DNA from: Vibrio viridaestus
GTDB taxonomy: Bacteria; Pseudomonadota; Gammaproteobacteria; Enterobacterales; Vibrionaceae
Direction: 5' to 3'
Length of the DNA: 64,000 nucleotides
Assembly (NCBI RefSeq): GCF_003856525.1
Contig: NZ_RJVQ01000003.1
Location: 310,001-374,000, forward strand
The translations under genes and the position numbers were made by a program. Below the pieces are notes generated by a model that was not told where the DNA came from, made no database searches, and worked only from the letters and a program-made list of their open reading frames with translations. How positions within the stretch are numbered: the first letter of the stretch is position 1; every line of letters begins with the position of its first letter. This document shows positions 27,283-37,894 of this stretch, in pieces.

Positions 27283-28251
27283 TTAATTAAAGCGAAGTCG
27301 ATATGCGAGTGTAAACGCAATGTCTGAACTGTTGTTCATATTAAAAATATTCTCGATCATTGATAGCTCAATAGCTGAGGATGTTAGCTTATATCGATAA
27401 CCAACGACAATTTCGTTCGAAGGAGAAGAGAAGTCGTTTGCGCCGTATGATATACCCTCAAAAGCGTGATATTCGGCAATGAAATCATGATGAGGAGTTA
27501 TATTGTATTGATAACTCAGACCAAAAGCGCCACTTGTGTCTTTGTAAGGAAAACGTCGCCAATGTCCCTGTGGATGATGAAAAGACAATCCTGCTAACAT
27601 GTCTAAATGATGATGATTTCTGCGGTAACTGTAATTTAATTGTATAGCCTGTTCAAAGCGCGTATTGCTAAAAATGCTATGATTGATGTCGTTGTAGTAG
27701 ACGGAAGCGCCGAATGATAGGCCATGATGGGTAGTAGTAAACAGTTGATATTGAGTATAGCCAGTGATAGCACTGCTCAGCGTTTCACCTTCGAATCCTT
27801 GTTCTGATTCATCGTATTCAGGATATGAAAGGTAAAATCTATCTTTATCTACTTGATTTCGCCCATTTTGAGATATCCCTAAAAGGTCATGAAAAGCCAC
27901 AGTGAGGTGATCGAGTTTATTATCAGCGGCGACATTCCATCGATAGTTTAATGCAACTTGCCAGTCATCATTAACCTGCCACTTACCACCAACAAAGAGC
28001 TGATTTTGATAATAATCAGCTGAGTATTCTGGGGTATTTGCCCAGACACTAGAGGCTGTTCCACTGACTCCGATTTCCTTTGTGTTTATTGGCAGAGAGA
28101 AGCCCGAACGTAACTGAGTTGTCAAAGCATTAACCTGAAGAGGTGCTTGAGAGTACAACTCAAGAGGTCCGTATTGCAGGGCAAAACTCCGTATCGAAGT
28201 GGATAAAAGAAATGTGACGAGAAGGAAACGAAAAACAAGTTTAGAGTCCAT
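27283..28251 (-). CDS. DUF3187 family outer-membrane beta-barrel
   Basis: The 322-aa protein has a signal peptide (1-24, cut near SFALQ) and then alternating aromatic and polar strands, ending in ...AYRLRF-N, close to the terminal-Phe signal for BAM insertion. The pattern and length match DUF3187 porin-like proteins of vibrios. Its substrate is unknown. It precedes hutC on the same strand by 71 nt, with the hutC operator in between, so the two may be linked in regulation. Confidence 0.75.
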   Translation of the reverse strand: MDSKLVFRFLLVTFLLSTSIRSFALQYGPLELYSQAPLQVNALTTQLRSGFSLPINTKEIGVSGTASSVWANTPEYSADYYQNQLFVGGKWQVNDDWQVALNYRWNVAADNKLDHLTVAFHDLLGISQNGRNQVDKDRFYLSYPEYDESEQGFEGETLSSAITGYTQYQLFTTTHHGLSFGASVYYNDINHSIFSNTRFEQAIQLNYSYRRNHHHLDMLAGLSFHHPQGHWRRFPYKDTSGAFGLSYQYNITPHHDFIAEYHAFEGISYGANDFSSPSNEIVVGYRYKLTSSAIELSMIENIFNMNNSSDIAFTLAYRLRFN

Positions 28252-28405
28252 TATCTTTTACTATTGTTAGAAAACACATCAATATTAATAGCATGAAAAA
28301 TAATCGATTTCTTTAATCGTTAGCTTATTTTGTAAATATTTAGAGTTATTCAGTGAAGAGTAGGAAAATTCAGCCAGAGAAGTATCTGGCTGAAGGAGAG
28401 TATGA

Positions 28406-28726
28406 TTAATCCCGCTTCCACAGTATGTGGCAAGATTTATTGTCCGGATCGAGGCTGATTAGCATTCTGGCGAATATGTCGTCTAATACGTCATTTTCTT
28501 CATTTACCAGACCTATACGAATTTCAGCAAACAGTTCTTGGTCTACTTCAAACCCGGTCTGTTCGGCCCAGTCATTGCCGATGTCAACCAGTTCGGCCGC
28601 ACCTCTGTCATCAAATTGAGCGGTAAATAAAATAACATCCACAGGCTCGAGATTATCAGGTGCCATTTCCAAAAAGATGTCATAAGCCGCATCAATTGCT
28701 TCATCGTAAGTTAATTTATCAGCCAT
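28406..28726 (-). CDS. yciU: DsDNA-mimic protein YciU (HI1450/UPF0263 family)
   Basis: The 106-aa, strongly acidic protein aligns well with YciU and HI1450: TYDEAIDAAYDIFLEMAPDNLEP, then LFTAQFDDRGAAEL and ARMLISLDPDNKSCHILWKR. Surface carboxylates mimic DNA phosphates; HI1450 was shown to bind HU-alpha. GGAAA lies 5 nt before the ATG. It follows yeiP by 10 nt in the same operon. Confidence 0.9.
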   Translation of the reverse strand: MADKLTYDEAIDAAYDIFLEMAPDNLEPVDVILFTAQFDDRGAAELVDIGNDWAEQTGFEVDQELFAEIRIGLVNEENDVLDDIFARMLISLDPDNKSCHILWKRD

Positions 28727-28736
28727 AGTATTTCCG

Positions 28737-29303
28737 TTAAGCTCTGCTCATGAATCTGCGTTCTGCAGTGTTAATGATAATACGGTCTCCAGTTGCAATG
28801 TACTCTGGTACCTGTACAACTAAACCTGTACTTAAGCGAGCTGGTTTAGTTCTTGAAGATGCAGATGCGCCTTTGATAGACGGATCGGTTTCTTCAATGA
28901 CTAGTTCAACCGAGCCAGGTAGTTCGATACCTACTGGTTTGCTGTCAACCAGTACAATTGCAATACCTTGCGTTTCTTCGTTAATGAAAAGTAACTCGTC
29001 TTCGATTTCATCTTTTTTGAAAACGAATTGAGTGTAGTCTTCATTATCCATAAAAATGTATTCATCACCATCGGCATAAGAAAAGGTAGCCATGCGCTTA
29101 TTCATATCAATTGTATCAACAAAGTCATCGGCTTTTAGTCTTTCATCTACGCGCGTTTTGTTTGTCAAATCATAACAACGCAGTTTGTAGATTTTAGAAC
29201 CACCACGACCACCAGGTGTGGTCACTTCCATATCTTTAATCAGTAAAGATTTACCGTTTGAATTAATAACTAAACCCTTTTTCAGTTCACTTGCTTTTGG
29301 CAT
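28737..29303 (-). CDS. yeiP: Elongation factor P-like protein
   Basis: Start set at ATG 29303 (MPKASELKKGLVINSN), which matches the EF-P N-terminus and has AGGA nearby; the 14-residue upstream extension has none. It has three KOW/OB domains, with an Arg in the loop PGGRGGSKIY in place of the modified lysine of EF-P, the mark of YeiP/EfpL. EF-P-type factors relieve ribosome stalling at polyproline. Downstream is yciU, 10 nt away. Confidence 0.93.
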   Translation of the reverse strand: MPKASELKKGLVINSNGKSLLIKDMEVTTPGGRGGSKIYKLRCYDLTNKTRVDERLKADDFVDTIDMNKRMATFSYADGDEYIFMDNEDYTQFVFKKDEIEDELLFINEETQGIAIVLVDSKPVGIELPGSVELVIEETDPSIKGASASSRTKPARLSTGLVVQVPEYIATGDRIIINTAERRFMSRA

Positions 29304-29434
29304 GGAATAATTCCTAACATTAGATAGTTGTCTTATTATATCCAAAGTTATTCTTGAATAGTATTCTAATCATATGGGTATTATGCTGATTAGCTATATT
29401 ATCATCACTTAATCAGGACATTCATTACTACGCT

Positions 29435-30202
29435 ATGCCACTTTCTGTTATTGACCCCAACGAACCATTCCAGCCAGACTATCAGCAAGTCGTTGATGAC
29501 CTGGTCCGTTATTTTCGCGCCGGCCTAGGTGGCAACCTCCATAGTCTTTATATCTATGGTAGTGTGGCGAGAAAAGTGGCTAAACCTCATCGCTCTAATA
29601 TTGATGTGATTGTCGTGACTCATCATGAGTTTGAAGAAAACCGGCAAACTCTATTTAATAGTTTGCGTTGGCGCTTTCAAAAGGATTTTCCTTTTGTTCC
29701 TGACATTTCAATCAAGGCCGCGTTAGTGAAAGAAGTGGCCTCTCTCGATAGCTTGTTTTCCTGGGGCTTTTTGTTAAAGCACTGTGCGGTTTGTATCTAC
29801 GGCGACGATCTTAGTGAGTGCTTTGGTGAATATGAGCCTAGTTGGGAAATTGCTAAGTATTGGAATATGGATCTTGGTGAATCGCTGCCTGTGTATCGAC
29901 AAAAGCTAGCCAGAGCCAATTCACCTCAAGAGCAGATCGCCGCTCAAAGTGTTATCGCAAAAAAATTGCTACGTTCGGCTCATACATTAGTCATGTATAA
30001 AAATGGGAAATGGCTCGAAGACCCGATGGAATGTGGCAAGGCTTTCCTTGCGTATTTTCCAGAAAAAGAAAAGGATATTCAAAGACTCGGGATTCTGCTT
30101 AAAGGAAAACCCATCCCCAAACGTTCTGCGATTGGATTAATCGACGATTTTGGTCCGTGGTTGGTGAAACAATATGAAAAAACCGAATTTCGCATAGGGT
30201 AG
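29435..30202 (+). CDS. Nucleotidyltransferase-domain protein
   Basis: The 255-aa protein has a minimal nucleotidyltransferase core: IYGSVARK (GS motif, residues 45-52) and NIDVIVV (one metal-binding Asp) with a second acidic strand in PDISIK. The C-terminal half is helical and may be a nucleotide- or antitoxin-like helical bundle. Acceptor and role are unknown, and there is no HEPN or antitoxin partner beside it. The ribosome-binding site is weak. It is convergent with polB. Confidence 0.72.
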   Translation: MPLSVIDPNEPFQPDYQQVVDDLVRYFRAGLGGNLHSLYIYGSVARKVAKPHRSNIDVIVVTHHEFEENRQTLFNSLRWRFQKDFPFVPDISIKAALVKEVASLDSLFSWGFLLKHCAVCIYGDDLSECFGEYEPSWEIAKYWNMDLGESLPVYRQKLARANSPQEQIAAQSVIAKKLLRSAHTLVMYKNGKWLEDPMECGKAFLAYFPEKEKDIQRLGILLKGKPIPKRSAIGLIDDFGPWLVKQYEKTEFRIG

Positions 30203-30209
30203 GTCATAC

Positions 30210-32582
30210 TTAAAAAAGCCCTAACTGAGGTTTGAGTATGTCATTAAAGGTTTTACCGATGAAAGGCAGTATCGCATCAGCAACGGGTTTTAGTTGCTTA
30301 TTGATGTAATGATCGTAATCAATAGCGTGTTTTCGGTACTCGACTGGTTCCGGGCCAGCAATTGTGATGACATATTCGATTGTTCCTTTATTTTGATATT
30401 GCAAAGGTCTGCCCATCTGCTTATTAATGTCATCAGCAATTCTTGCCGCCCTGACTTGAGGGGGAATATTTTTTTGATAATCCGCTAAATGTCGGCGTAG
30501 TCGTTTGCGGTACACTAATTCATTATCATGCTCACCCGCCAGCGTTGCTTCTACAATGTCTTTCACATATTGTTCTGGATCGTTGTTTTCAAATATTGTG
30601 GAGTAGAGTTGGTACTGAAATTTCTGAGATAATTCAGTCCAATCAGTACGAACACTTTCTAGCCCTTTGAAGATCAGATTTTTTGTGCCGTCATCTTCGA
30701 TTTTTAATCCGGCATAACGTTTTTTGGAGCCAACTTCAGCGCCACGGATCGTTGGCATCAAGAATCGTTGATAGTGAGTTTCGTATTCTATTTCCAGGCA
30801 ACTCTCTAACGCATAGTCTTCCAGTAAGAGTGTTTTCCACCATAGATTTATCTCTTCGACTAGTTGTTGACCAATCTGATTCGCTCTGCTGATATCCGTT
30901 TTTGAACCCAGAGACACGAATGTCGAATCGGTATCACCATAAATTACGGTATAGCCTTTTGCTTCAATCAGTTCACGAGTTTTTTTCATTATTTCGTGTC
31001 CCCGCATCGTGATACTGGAAGCAAGTCGAGTATCGAAGAAGCGGCAACCCGATGAGCCTAAGACGCCATAAAACGAATTCATAATGATTTTTATGGCTTG
31101 CGAAAATGCTTTCTCATTATTCTTCTTGGCGACGTCTCTGGCCTGCCAAAGTTCATCGATCATTTGCGGCAAGAAATGTTGGGTTCGATGAAATTGACCA
31201 CCTCGAAAGCCAGGGACAGCTTGGTTAATATCGTTTCCGATTTCTTGGCGTAGACCTTCAATAAGTCCCAGCGGGTCGATGAGAAATGTTCTTATGATTG
31301 ACGGATAAAGACTTTTGAAATCGAGAACTAAGACCGAATCATACAAACCTGGAATAGAATCCATTACGTAGCCGCCAGGACTGGCTATCCAGTTTTCAGA
31401 AAGCAGATTTGGCGCGATATAACCTGCGCGGTGTAACTGGGGGAGATATAAATTGGTAAACGCCGCGACAGAACCGCCAACTCGGTCTATCTCCAGCCCC
31501 GTAAGTTTCGAACGCTGTACCAGAAAATCCATCAGGTGCGTTTTTGCAAAGATCTTGGTGACGAGTTTGCAGTCTTGAAGATTGTATTTTGCCAAACTCG
31601 CTTTATCATGCCGAAACATATGGTTGATCTCAGCCATTCGGTCATGGACATTATGGATTTTCTTACCTTCTCCTAAGAGTTCTTGTGATACCGATTCTAA
31701 CGACCAGGAGCGAAAATAATACGTTGCCGTTTTTAATGCATCGATACCATCTATTACCGCGCGCCCGGGGATTGAAATATAGCTTTTTTGGTTGGCTGAG
31801 GTCCGAAAGTAACCTTTTAGTCCTCCTCTACCTATATTGAAAGGTAAGTTATGCCAACTAGCGCGCTTATACAGAAGCTGAAAATCAAAGTCGATAACAT
31901 TCCAACCAATGATAATATCGGGGTCGAACGTTTCAAACCAACGAAACATTGCGAGTAGAAGGTCTTTTTCATTTGCAACCCATTCAATTAGAATCTCACT
32001 TGTAGCGTCTCGTGCATCGCCTATCATAATGACTCTAGAATCGCTATCGCCATGTAAACCAATTGAATAGAGAATGCCTTTCTCTGAACATTCCAGATCG
32101 AGAGAAACCAACTTTAAATGGGGTGTGTAGTCAGCAGCGCGACATCGCACATCGTGAAATTCCAGATGAGAAAAGCGATGCTCTCTCGGTTGACCGACAA
32201 ATTCCAGGCCGCCCTTAATAAACCGCTCCATAAGATAGCGTTCGGCTAGTCGGATATCATCTTCATATAAGATGATGTCATGCTCATGACATAGGGAAGC
32301 TAACTGATTCGCTGAAGTGAGAGTTTGAGTATAGATCGCTACCACAGGAATTTGTTCAAAGGTATTTAGATTCACCTTTTTGATTTCTATAACAAGCTGG
32401 GCAGTTCTTGCTAGTTCTTCAATCTTTTGCGCATACTCTTCAGACGCAAAATAACAGTGAGTCTGCTGAGGAATAACCAGACGAGTTGGTCCGTTATCGG
32501 TGGTAACCCAAAATTCGAGTGAAGATTGACCATTAACTTCCCGCACCTGATGTGTGAGGAGAAATCCATATTGACGTACCAA
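30210..32582 (-). CDS. polB: DNA polymerase II (family B)
   Basis: The 790-aa B-family polymerase has an exonuclease domain (VSLDLECSEKG, IIGWNVIDFDFQLL and YNLQDCKL for Exo I-III) and polymerase motifs A (VLDFKSLYPSI), B (KIIMNSFYGVLGS) and C (YGDTDSTFV). It extends past lesions and is SOS-inducible in E. coli; no LexA box is obvious in the 49 nt upstream here. The start is TTG 32582, as an ATG matching the family N-terminus is missing. It is near uvrY and uvrC, as in other vibrios from memory. Confidence 0.95.
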   Translation of the reverse strand: MVRQYGFLLTHQVREVNGQSSLEFWVTTDNGPTRLVIPQQTHCYFASEEYAQKIEELARTAQLVIEIKKVNLNTFEQIPVVAIYTQTLTSANQLASLCHEHDIILYEDDIRLAERYLMERFIKGGLEFVGQPREHRFSHLEFHDVRCRAADYTPHLKLVSLDLECSEKGILYSIGLHGDSDSRVIMIGDARDATSEILIEWVANEKDLLLAMFRWFETFDPDIIIGWNVIDFDFQLLYKRASWHNLPFNIGRGGLKGYFRTSANQKSYISIPGRAVIDGIDALKTATYYFRSWSLESVSQELLGEGKKIHNVHDRMAEINHMFRHDKASLAKYNLQDCKLVTKIFAKTHLMDFLVQRSKLTGLEIDRVGGSVAAFTNLYLPQLHRAGYIAPNLLSENWIASPGGYVMDSIPGLYDSVLVLDFKSLYPSIIRTFLIDPLGLIEGLRQEIGNDINQAVPGFRGGQFHRTQHFLPQMIDELWQARDVAKKNNEKAFSQAIKIIMNSFYGVLGSSGCRFFDTRLASSITMRGHEIMKKTRELIEAKGYTVIYGDTDSTFVSLGSKTDISRANQIGQQLVEEINLWWKTLLLEDYALESCLEIEYETHYQRFLMPTIRGAEVGSKKRYAGLKIEDDGTKNLIFKGLESVRTDWTELSQKFQYQLYSTIFENNDPEQYVKDIVEATLAGEHDNELVYRKRLRRHLADYQKNIPPQVRAARIADDINKQMGRPLQYQNKGTIEYVITIAGPEPVEYRKHAIDYDHYINKQLKPVADAILPFIGKTFNDILKPQLGLF

Positions 32583-32631
32583 ATGCTACGGACCCAGAGT
32601 GATAAACATTAGGGTCCGATGATAGCAAAGA

Positions 32632-34485
32632 TTAGTAGTAGAAATAAGCCGTAACCTTGGCGCTCATCTCTTCTTCATGCCATTTAGAGTAACCGACTTT
32701 AGTCCGCAAAGCCGTATTCGTTGATGTGCTCCAGTTCCACGTCGCATCGATAGAGGAGTGATTATCTGCTTTATCATTAAATAGAGATAGCCATTCCGCT
32801 TCTATACCGAGGCGGTGCTTTTCATTGAGAGAGTATAGCAGGCCTGATTTAGCTCCAAGTCCATAGGCGAAATCGTTTTCAGTAAGGTCGCCTTGATTGA
32901 CTTCCGCTTCGACTAACCAGTAAAGGTGTAAACTGTCCGCGCTACCCCATGCTTTTCCAGTCCCGCCATTTAAGAACCAACGTCCTTCATTGGATGCGTC
33001 AGGGCGATCAAAACCCAGTTTAACTCCCCATGCTAAGCTATCGAAAACTCTGTTGCTTGGGGCAAGTGCCATCGCATCCATAAAATAGAAATGGTCAACA
33101 GCGGTATTTCCACGATCGTTGATGCTGAGCTTGGTATCTAAGAAGCTAATTTGTGCTCCAGGAATAAAACCCTCCTGAGCATCAAAAAGATCGTGATACG
33201 ATGGGCGCCATTCAATCGAAGTATTATTCGTCTTCTCACTGAATGTATTACGAGCGATTCCTACTCTTGCTGAACCATGACCCTGATCTGGTGAAGTTTT
33301 AGGCTTAGCTACGGGAGGAAAAGGAGAAGAGGCATCCACTCGGCTACGCGCGATAAGAATTTTAGTGAGTCTTTTGGCTGTCAAATCGCGCTCAAGTCCT
33401 TGGTCATACAATTCAAAATTTAGCCACTCGTAAGCAAATTCTAAAATAGCAGCTTGTTCTGATGAGGTGTACTCCGCTGGTGTTGGGAATATTCCGTCTT
33501 CTTTGAGCCTTTTCGTAGCTTGATAAATTCGCTTATCAACGACATCAGACTCATGCAATAGACGAGTACCAAACGCGGCTCGATAGTCGGGCTTGTTGGT
33601 TAAACCATTTTTGACCAATGTTTTAACCGTGTCGGATGGCACGGCAGTAATAGGAAAATCACTCACTAAATCTAAGTCTTGATTTCCTAGCTGGAGCAGA
33701 GCTAAAAGTTGGTATGAGCAGTTTTCATCGAGAAAGAAGTAGTCAAATTCCGCTTGTTCCAGTTCCCACAAGTGAAGAAGAATCCGGTTTACTTCCTCAT
33801 TAGTAAAGTTAAGAGGGTATTCCCAAATATCACGAGATTCAATATCGTTGTATTCCCGAACTTTCTTATAGTAGGGCATCACCGTAAAACGACCGGGGTA
33901 GGAGCCAACTAACCCTTTCAGGGCGTAAAGCGCTGCGTTGTCACTGGTATTGGGCTCCGCGGCAAAGTTGATAGCAAATGCGACGAGTTCGTTATTTTTG
34001 TTTTGATTTTTCGCGTCAATTCGAACAAGGGTATGTCCGAACATTGAAGAGGGGTTATTCATAAACGCAGTCGGAAACACAAGCGTCAATTTATCTGGTT
34101 CAATGGCATTCTGCCATTTTATCAAATCAGGGCAATTGAGCTCGGGAGCTTTGTGTCCCATTTTTCGTTCAAGCCATGTATAACGAGCTGGGAACGTACA
34201 TCGTGCTTTCTGAACTTCATCTGGTGAGCCTGCATACAAGGCTTTAATAGTGGCAGTTAATTCCTGTTGAGGATCGTGCTTTCCTTGGTGAGAGAGAAAA
34301 AATGTCGAAGAATCAACGGTGCTTTCGTAATTACTTATAGATCCCTTGAGGTAGTGTCCTAATTTTAGCCAGTAAGCATTATGGCTTAGCGTTGGAACAT
34401 CAAGTGATTGTTGTCCTGAGAAGGCGGAAGGAGAAAAGAAAGAACAACACAGAAATGAAATACTTAGAATTCGGGATAACGTCAT
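32632..34485 (-). CDS. DUF4105 family periplasmic/outer-membrane protein
   Basis: The 617-aa protein has a signal peptide (1-23). Its N-terminal half contains the DUF4105/Lnb periplasmic segment: FPTAFMNNPSSMFGHTLVR and YFFLDENCSYQLLALLQ. The C-terminal 230 residues resemble an outer-membrane barrel with alternating strands and a terminal Tyr-Tyr. The Lnb domain is also found in an Enterococcus lipoprotein-remodelling system, and a conserved Cys and His suggest an acyltransferase or hydrolase chemistry (inference). Its upstream neighbour is DUF3015 on the same strand. Confidence 0.8.
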   Translation of the reverse strand: MTLSRILSISFLCCSFFSPSAFSGQQSLDVPTLSHNAYWLKLGHYLKGSISNYESTVDSSTFFLSHQGKHDPQQELTATIKALYAGSPDEVQKARCTFPARYTWLERKMGHKAPELNCPDLIKWQNAIEPDKLTLVFPTAFMNNPSSMFGHTLVRIDAKNQNKNNELVAFAINFAAEPNTSDNAALYALKGLVGSYPGRFTVMPYYKKVREYNDIESRDIWEYPLNFTNEEVNRILLHLWELEQAEFDYFFLDENCSYQLLALLQLGNQDLDLVSDFPITAVPSDTVKTLVKNGLTNKPDYRAAFGTRLLHESDVVDKRIYQATKRLKEDGIFPTPAEYTSSEQAAILEFAYEWLNFELYDQGLERDLTAKRLTKILIARSRVDASSPFPPVAKPKTSPDQGHGSARVGIARNTFSEKTNNTSIEWRPSYHDLFDAQEGFIPGAQISFLDTKLSINDRGNTAVDHFYFMDAMALAPSNRVFDSLAWGVKLGFDRPDASNEGRWFLNGGTGKAWGSADSLHLYWLVEAEVNQGDLTENDFAYGLGAKSGLLYSLNEKHRLGIEAEWLSLFNDKADNHSSIDATWNWSTSTNTALRTKVGYSKWHEEEMSAKVTAYFYY

Positions 34486-34504
34486 GGATTGTCTTTAGGT
34501 TAAA

Positions 34505-34530
34505 AATGCCTCGCTTGGCGAGGCATTGAC
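34505..34530 (-). terminator. Terminator after the DUF3015 gene
   Basis: Stem AATGCCTC / GAGGCATT (34505-34512, 34520-34527), and TTTTT follows on the minus strand. It is 19 nt past the stop. Confidence 0.85.
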
Positions 34531-34546
34531 TTTACGAAACGCTAAA

Positions 34547-35032
34547 TTAAATAGCGTAAGAAGAAAGCGCAGAATCTTGAGCGATTACTGAATTTAGGTT
34601 GTTAAGGACTTCGCTTGAAGTCACGCTTTCAGATTTGAACACTTTTGCGAAATTCCGCTTAGCCATTGTATTAAAGCTTGCTTTATCTGCGTCTTGGATG
34701 CCCCAAACTTCAGATAGTGTCGCTAGAGTTTCACCTTCGCCTTTCGCCATGTCGCGCGCAAGGTTATCTAAGTTTCCGTCGATAAACATAGCCAGTTTTT
34801 GTTTGGAATCGATAGTACCAGTTCCATCACAGCCCAAAGTACCGAAAGTGATACCGAAAGTTTGGTTACCGGATGTGCCGTTTGTTGTCGCACCTAGTAC
34901 TTTAAATACTTTACCTGACTTACCATCAAACACCATGGTGCCAAGTCCACAACCAATATCATCATCTGCCATCGCAAAGTGTGAAAGAGGAAGGGTTGCT
35001 GCCAATGCTGCCACTGCAAGTAATTTTTTCAT
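34547..35032 (-). CDS. DUF3015 family periplasmic protein
   Basis: The 161-aa protein has a typical signal peptide (MKKLLAVAALAATLPLSHFA, cleaved after AMA) and then the family pattern DIGCGLGTMVFDGKSG and a helical C-terminal half with LATLSEVWG and NFAKVF. The function is unknown; DUF3015 proteins are common in vibrios. AGGGA lies before the ATG. A terminator separates it from the DUF4105 gene. Confidence 0.8.
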   Translation of the reverse strand: MKKLLAVAALAATLPLSHFAMADDDIGCGLGTMVFDGKSGKVFKVLGATTNGTSGNQTFGITFGTLGCDGTGTIDSKQKLAMFIDGNLDNLARDMAKGEGETLATLSEVWGIQDADKASFNTMAKRNFAKVFKSESVTSSEVLNNLNSVIAQDSALSSYAI

Positions 35033-35381
35033 ATGTTAAATCCCTAAACTGAATTATAAGTTGTGTGATCCGCACGCTACTACTTAATGACGCTTAGTTA
35101 GCCTAGGGTATTGATACAGACATTTCAAGTTGTTGCATTTATTAGATATCATAATGATATAAAGATCATGAATCTAATTGGTCGCTTATTATACAGTTTG
35201 CTGATTTTTATCATGAAATGTGCAAACAGTAGGGTATTAAAGGTGTTCATCGAAAGAATTGCTTGCCAAAGAAGTCGTTTGGGCTCATAGTCAGGGGAAC
35301 GCATTTGTGAGAGTCACCCCATTTTAATCGATTCTCATTAATTCAATGGTATAGAGCCTTTTTGATTTTGGAGATACAGGT
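35033..35381. other. Divergent promoter region, DUF3015 / uvrY
   Basis: 349 nt with no ORF of interest. It must contain both promoters. I see no clear operator; the segment from 35080 to 35220 is AT-rich. Confidence 0.5.
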
Positions 35382-36026
35382 TTGATTAGTGTTTTCCTTG
35401 TAGATGATCATGAGCTGGTTCGTACAGGGATTAGACGGATTATTGAAGACGTCCGTGGAATGACAGTAGCAGGGGAAGCTGATAGTGGTGAACAAGCTGT
35501 AAAGTGGTGTCGTAGCAATCATGTTGATGTTGTGCTGATGGACATGAATATGCCAGGCATTGGTGGATTGGAAGCAACGAAGAAAATTCTTCGCTACAAT
35601 CCCGACGTAAAAATCATCGTTTTGACAGTGCATACTGAAAATCCATTTCCAACCAAGGTTATGCAGGCTGGTGCCGCAGGCTACCTGACAAAAGGGGCTG
35701 GTCCAGACGAAATGGTAAATGCTATTCGATTCGTGAATAGCGGACAGAGATACATCTCTCCCGAGATCGCTCAGCAGATGGCTTTGAGTCAAATTTCTCC
35801 TGCTTCCGACAATCCGTTCGCGGATTTATCAGAGCGCGAGCTGCAAATTATGATGATGATTACTAAGGGGCAGAAAGTCACTGATATTTCAGAACAGCTT
35901 AACCTTAGTCCAAAAACTGTGAACAGCTATCGATATCGATTGTTTGCAAAACTCGATATAAACGGTGATGTAGAACTAACTCATTTAGCGATTCGGCATG
36001 GGATGTTAGATACCGAGACGTTGTAG
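35382..36026 (+). CDS. uvrY: Response regulator UvrY/VarA (GacA family)
   Basis: NarL-type response regulator: receiver domain with phospho-acceptor D54 ([10 protein letters not shown]), conserved D8/D9 and K residues, and a C-terminal LuxR-type HTH ([34 protein letters not shown]). BarA/VarS phosphorylates it, and it then activates Csr small RNAs controlling carbon storage, virulence and biofilm. The start codon is TTG, as also in enteric uvrY from memory, with GGAG upstream. It is followed by uvrC, whose GTG overlaps the stop by one base. Confidence 0.95.
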   Translation: MISVFLVDDHELVRTGIRRIIEDVRGMTVAGEADSGEQAVKWCRSNHVDVVLMDMNMPGIGGLEATKKILRYNPDVKIIVLTVHTENPFPTKVMQAGAAGYLTKGAGPDEMVNAIRFVNSGQRYISPEIAQQMALSQISPASDNPFADLSERELQIMMMITKGQKVTDISEQLNLSPKTVNSYRYRLFAKLDINGDVELTHLAIRHGMLDTETL

Positions 36027-37858
36027 TGGCTAATCCTTTCGATCATATTTCATTTCTTAAAAGTGTAACGAGTCAGCCCGGTGTGTACAGAATGTATAAC
36101 ACCGGAGACGAAGTTATCTACGTCGGAAAAGCAAAAGATTTAAAAAAGCGCTTATCGAGCTACTTCCGCAAAAATGTGGATAACGAGAAAACTCGAGCTT
36201 TGGTCACTCATATTGCTAAGATCGACGTCACAGTTACTCATACAGAGACCGAAGCTCTTATTTTAGAGCATAACTACATCAAGCAATACTTACCCAAATA
36301 CAACGTATTATTGCGAGATGATAAGTCCTATCCCTACATCTTTATTAGTGGACATAAACACCCTAGGGTTTCCATTCATCGTGGCGCTAAGAAAAAGAAG
36401 GGTGAATATTTTGGGCCTTACCCTGACTCTGGTGCTGTGCGCAATACTCTCCACTTAGTGCAAAAGATTTTTCCTGTAAGACAGTGTGAAGACTCGGTTT
36501 ATAGTAATCGAACACGTCCTTGCTTAATGTATCAGATTGGTCGTTGTGCGGGGCCCTGTGTCAGTTCTGTTATTTCTGATGATGAATATGCTGAATTAGT
36601 ACAATATTTACGCCTCTTTTTAAAAGGTAAAGATCAGCAAGTATTAACGACATTGGTCGATAAGATGGAGAAGGCAAGCCAAGAGCTTAAGTTTGAAGAT
36701 GCCGCTAAATATCGAGATCAAATTCAAGCTATCCGTCGTGTACAGGAGCAGCAGTTTGTATCTGACGACAGTAGCGACGATATCGATGTGGCAGGCTTTG
36801 CTCAGGAGAATGGACTTGCGTGTATCCATATTTTGATGATCCGACAAGGTAAGATTCTTGGTAGCCGGAGTTTCTATCCGAAGATTCCCAATAATACGAC
36901 TAAAGAAGAAGTGTTTGAGAGTTTCTTTAAACAGTATTATTTGGCGCACAGCGAAAGCCGCACGATTCCAAATAAGATTATTTTAAACTCTGAACTTCTT
37001 GAAGATACCTCCGCGTTAGAAGAGGTATTATCCGAGTTGTCCGGAAGAAAAGTGAATTTTCATTCATCGCCCACCGGAACAAAAGGTCGGTATTTGAAAC
37101 TTGCCAATACTAATGCATTGACCGCTATTACCACGAAAATTAATCATCGAATGACGATTGCGCAACGAACACGTGAATTGTGTGATACTCTGGGGATGGA
37201 AACGATCGGTCGAATGGAGTGTTTTGACATCTCTCATACGATGGGTGAGAACACCATCGCTTCTTGCGTTGTATTTAATCAGGAAGGACCAGTGAAACAG
37301 GAGTATCGGCGCTACAACATCGAAGGAATTACTGGCGGAGACGATTACGCCGCAATGGCCCAAGTGTTAGAAAAACGATATTCAAAACAGCTTGATGTTG
37401 ATAAAATCCCAGATGTTATTTTTATTGATGGTGGTAAAGGTCAATTGTTTCGTGCCTATGACGTTATCCAGCAATGCTGGCAAGATTGGCCGAAAAGACC
37501 TACTTTGATTGGTATTGCCAAAGGCGTTACCCGAAAACCTGGGCTTGAAACCCTCGTTTTGGTTACCGGCGATGAATTTCATCTTGAAAGTGACTCACCA
37601 GCATTGCATTTGATTCAGCATATCCGCGATGAAAGCCACAATCACGCTATAAGTGGCCACAGAGCTAAACGTGGTAAAGCGAGACGGACAAGTTCTTTGG
37701 AACACATTGAAGGGATTGGTCCGAAACGACGTCAGGCACTTCTAAAATTCATGGGAGGAATGCAAGAATTAAAAAGAGCAAGTGTAGAAGAAATTGCAAA
37801 GGTTCCTGGCATTAGCCTGACTCTCGCAGAGACGATTTATCAGGAATTGAAACATTAG
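36026..37858 (+). CDS. uvrC: UvrABC excinuclease subunit C
   Basis: 610 aa: N-terminal GIY-YIG nuclease ([19 protein letters not shown]), UVR motif (residues about 203-240, [19 protein letters not shown]), RNase H-like nuclease ([19 protein letters not shown]) and C-terminal helix-hairpin-helix ([17 protein letters not shown]). It makes both incisions in nucleotide-excision repair. The start is GTG overlapping the uvrY stop by one base, so uvrY-uvrC-pgsA is one transcription unit. Confidence 0.97.
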   Translation: MANPFDHISFLKSVTSQPGVYRMYNTGDEVIYVGKAKDLKKRLSSYFRKNVDNEKTRALVTHIAKIDVTVTHTETEALILEHNYIKQYLPKYNVLLRDDKSYPYIFISGHKHPRVSIHRGAKKKKGEYFGPYPDSGAVRNTLHLVQKIFPVRQCEDSVYSNRTRPCLMYQIGRCAGPCVSSVISDDEYAELVQYLRLFLKGKDQQVLTTLVDKMEKASQELKFEDAAKYRDQIQAIRRVQEQQFVSDDSSDDIDVAGFAQENGLACIHILMIRQGKILGSRSFYPKIPNNTTKEEVFESFFKQYYLAHSESRTIPNKIILNSELLEDTSALEEVLSELSGRKVNFHSSPTGTKGRYLKLANTNALTAITTKINHRMTIAQRTRELCDTLGMETIGRMECFDISHTMGENTIASCVVFNQEGPVKQEYRRYNIEGITGGDDYAAMAQVLEKRYSKQLDVDKIPDVIFIDGGKGQLFRAYDVIQQCWQDWPKRPTLIGIAKGVTRKPGLETLVLVTGDEFHLESDSPALHLIQHIRDESHNHAISGHRAKRGKARRTSSLEHIEGIGPKRRQALLKFMGGMQELKRASVEEIAKVPGISLTLAETIYQELKH

Positions 37859-37894
37859 ACTCAAAACCCAACGCGACTAATAAGAGCAAGTGAT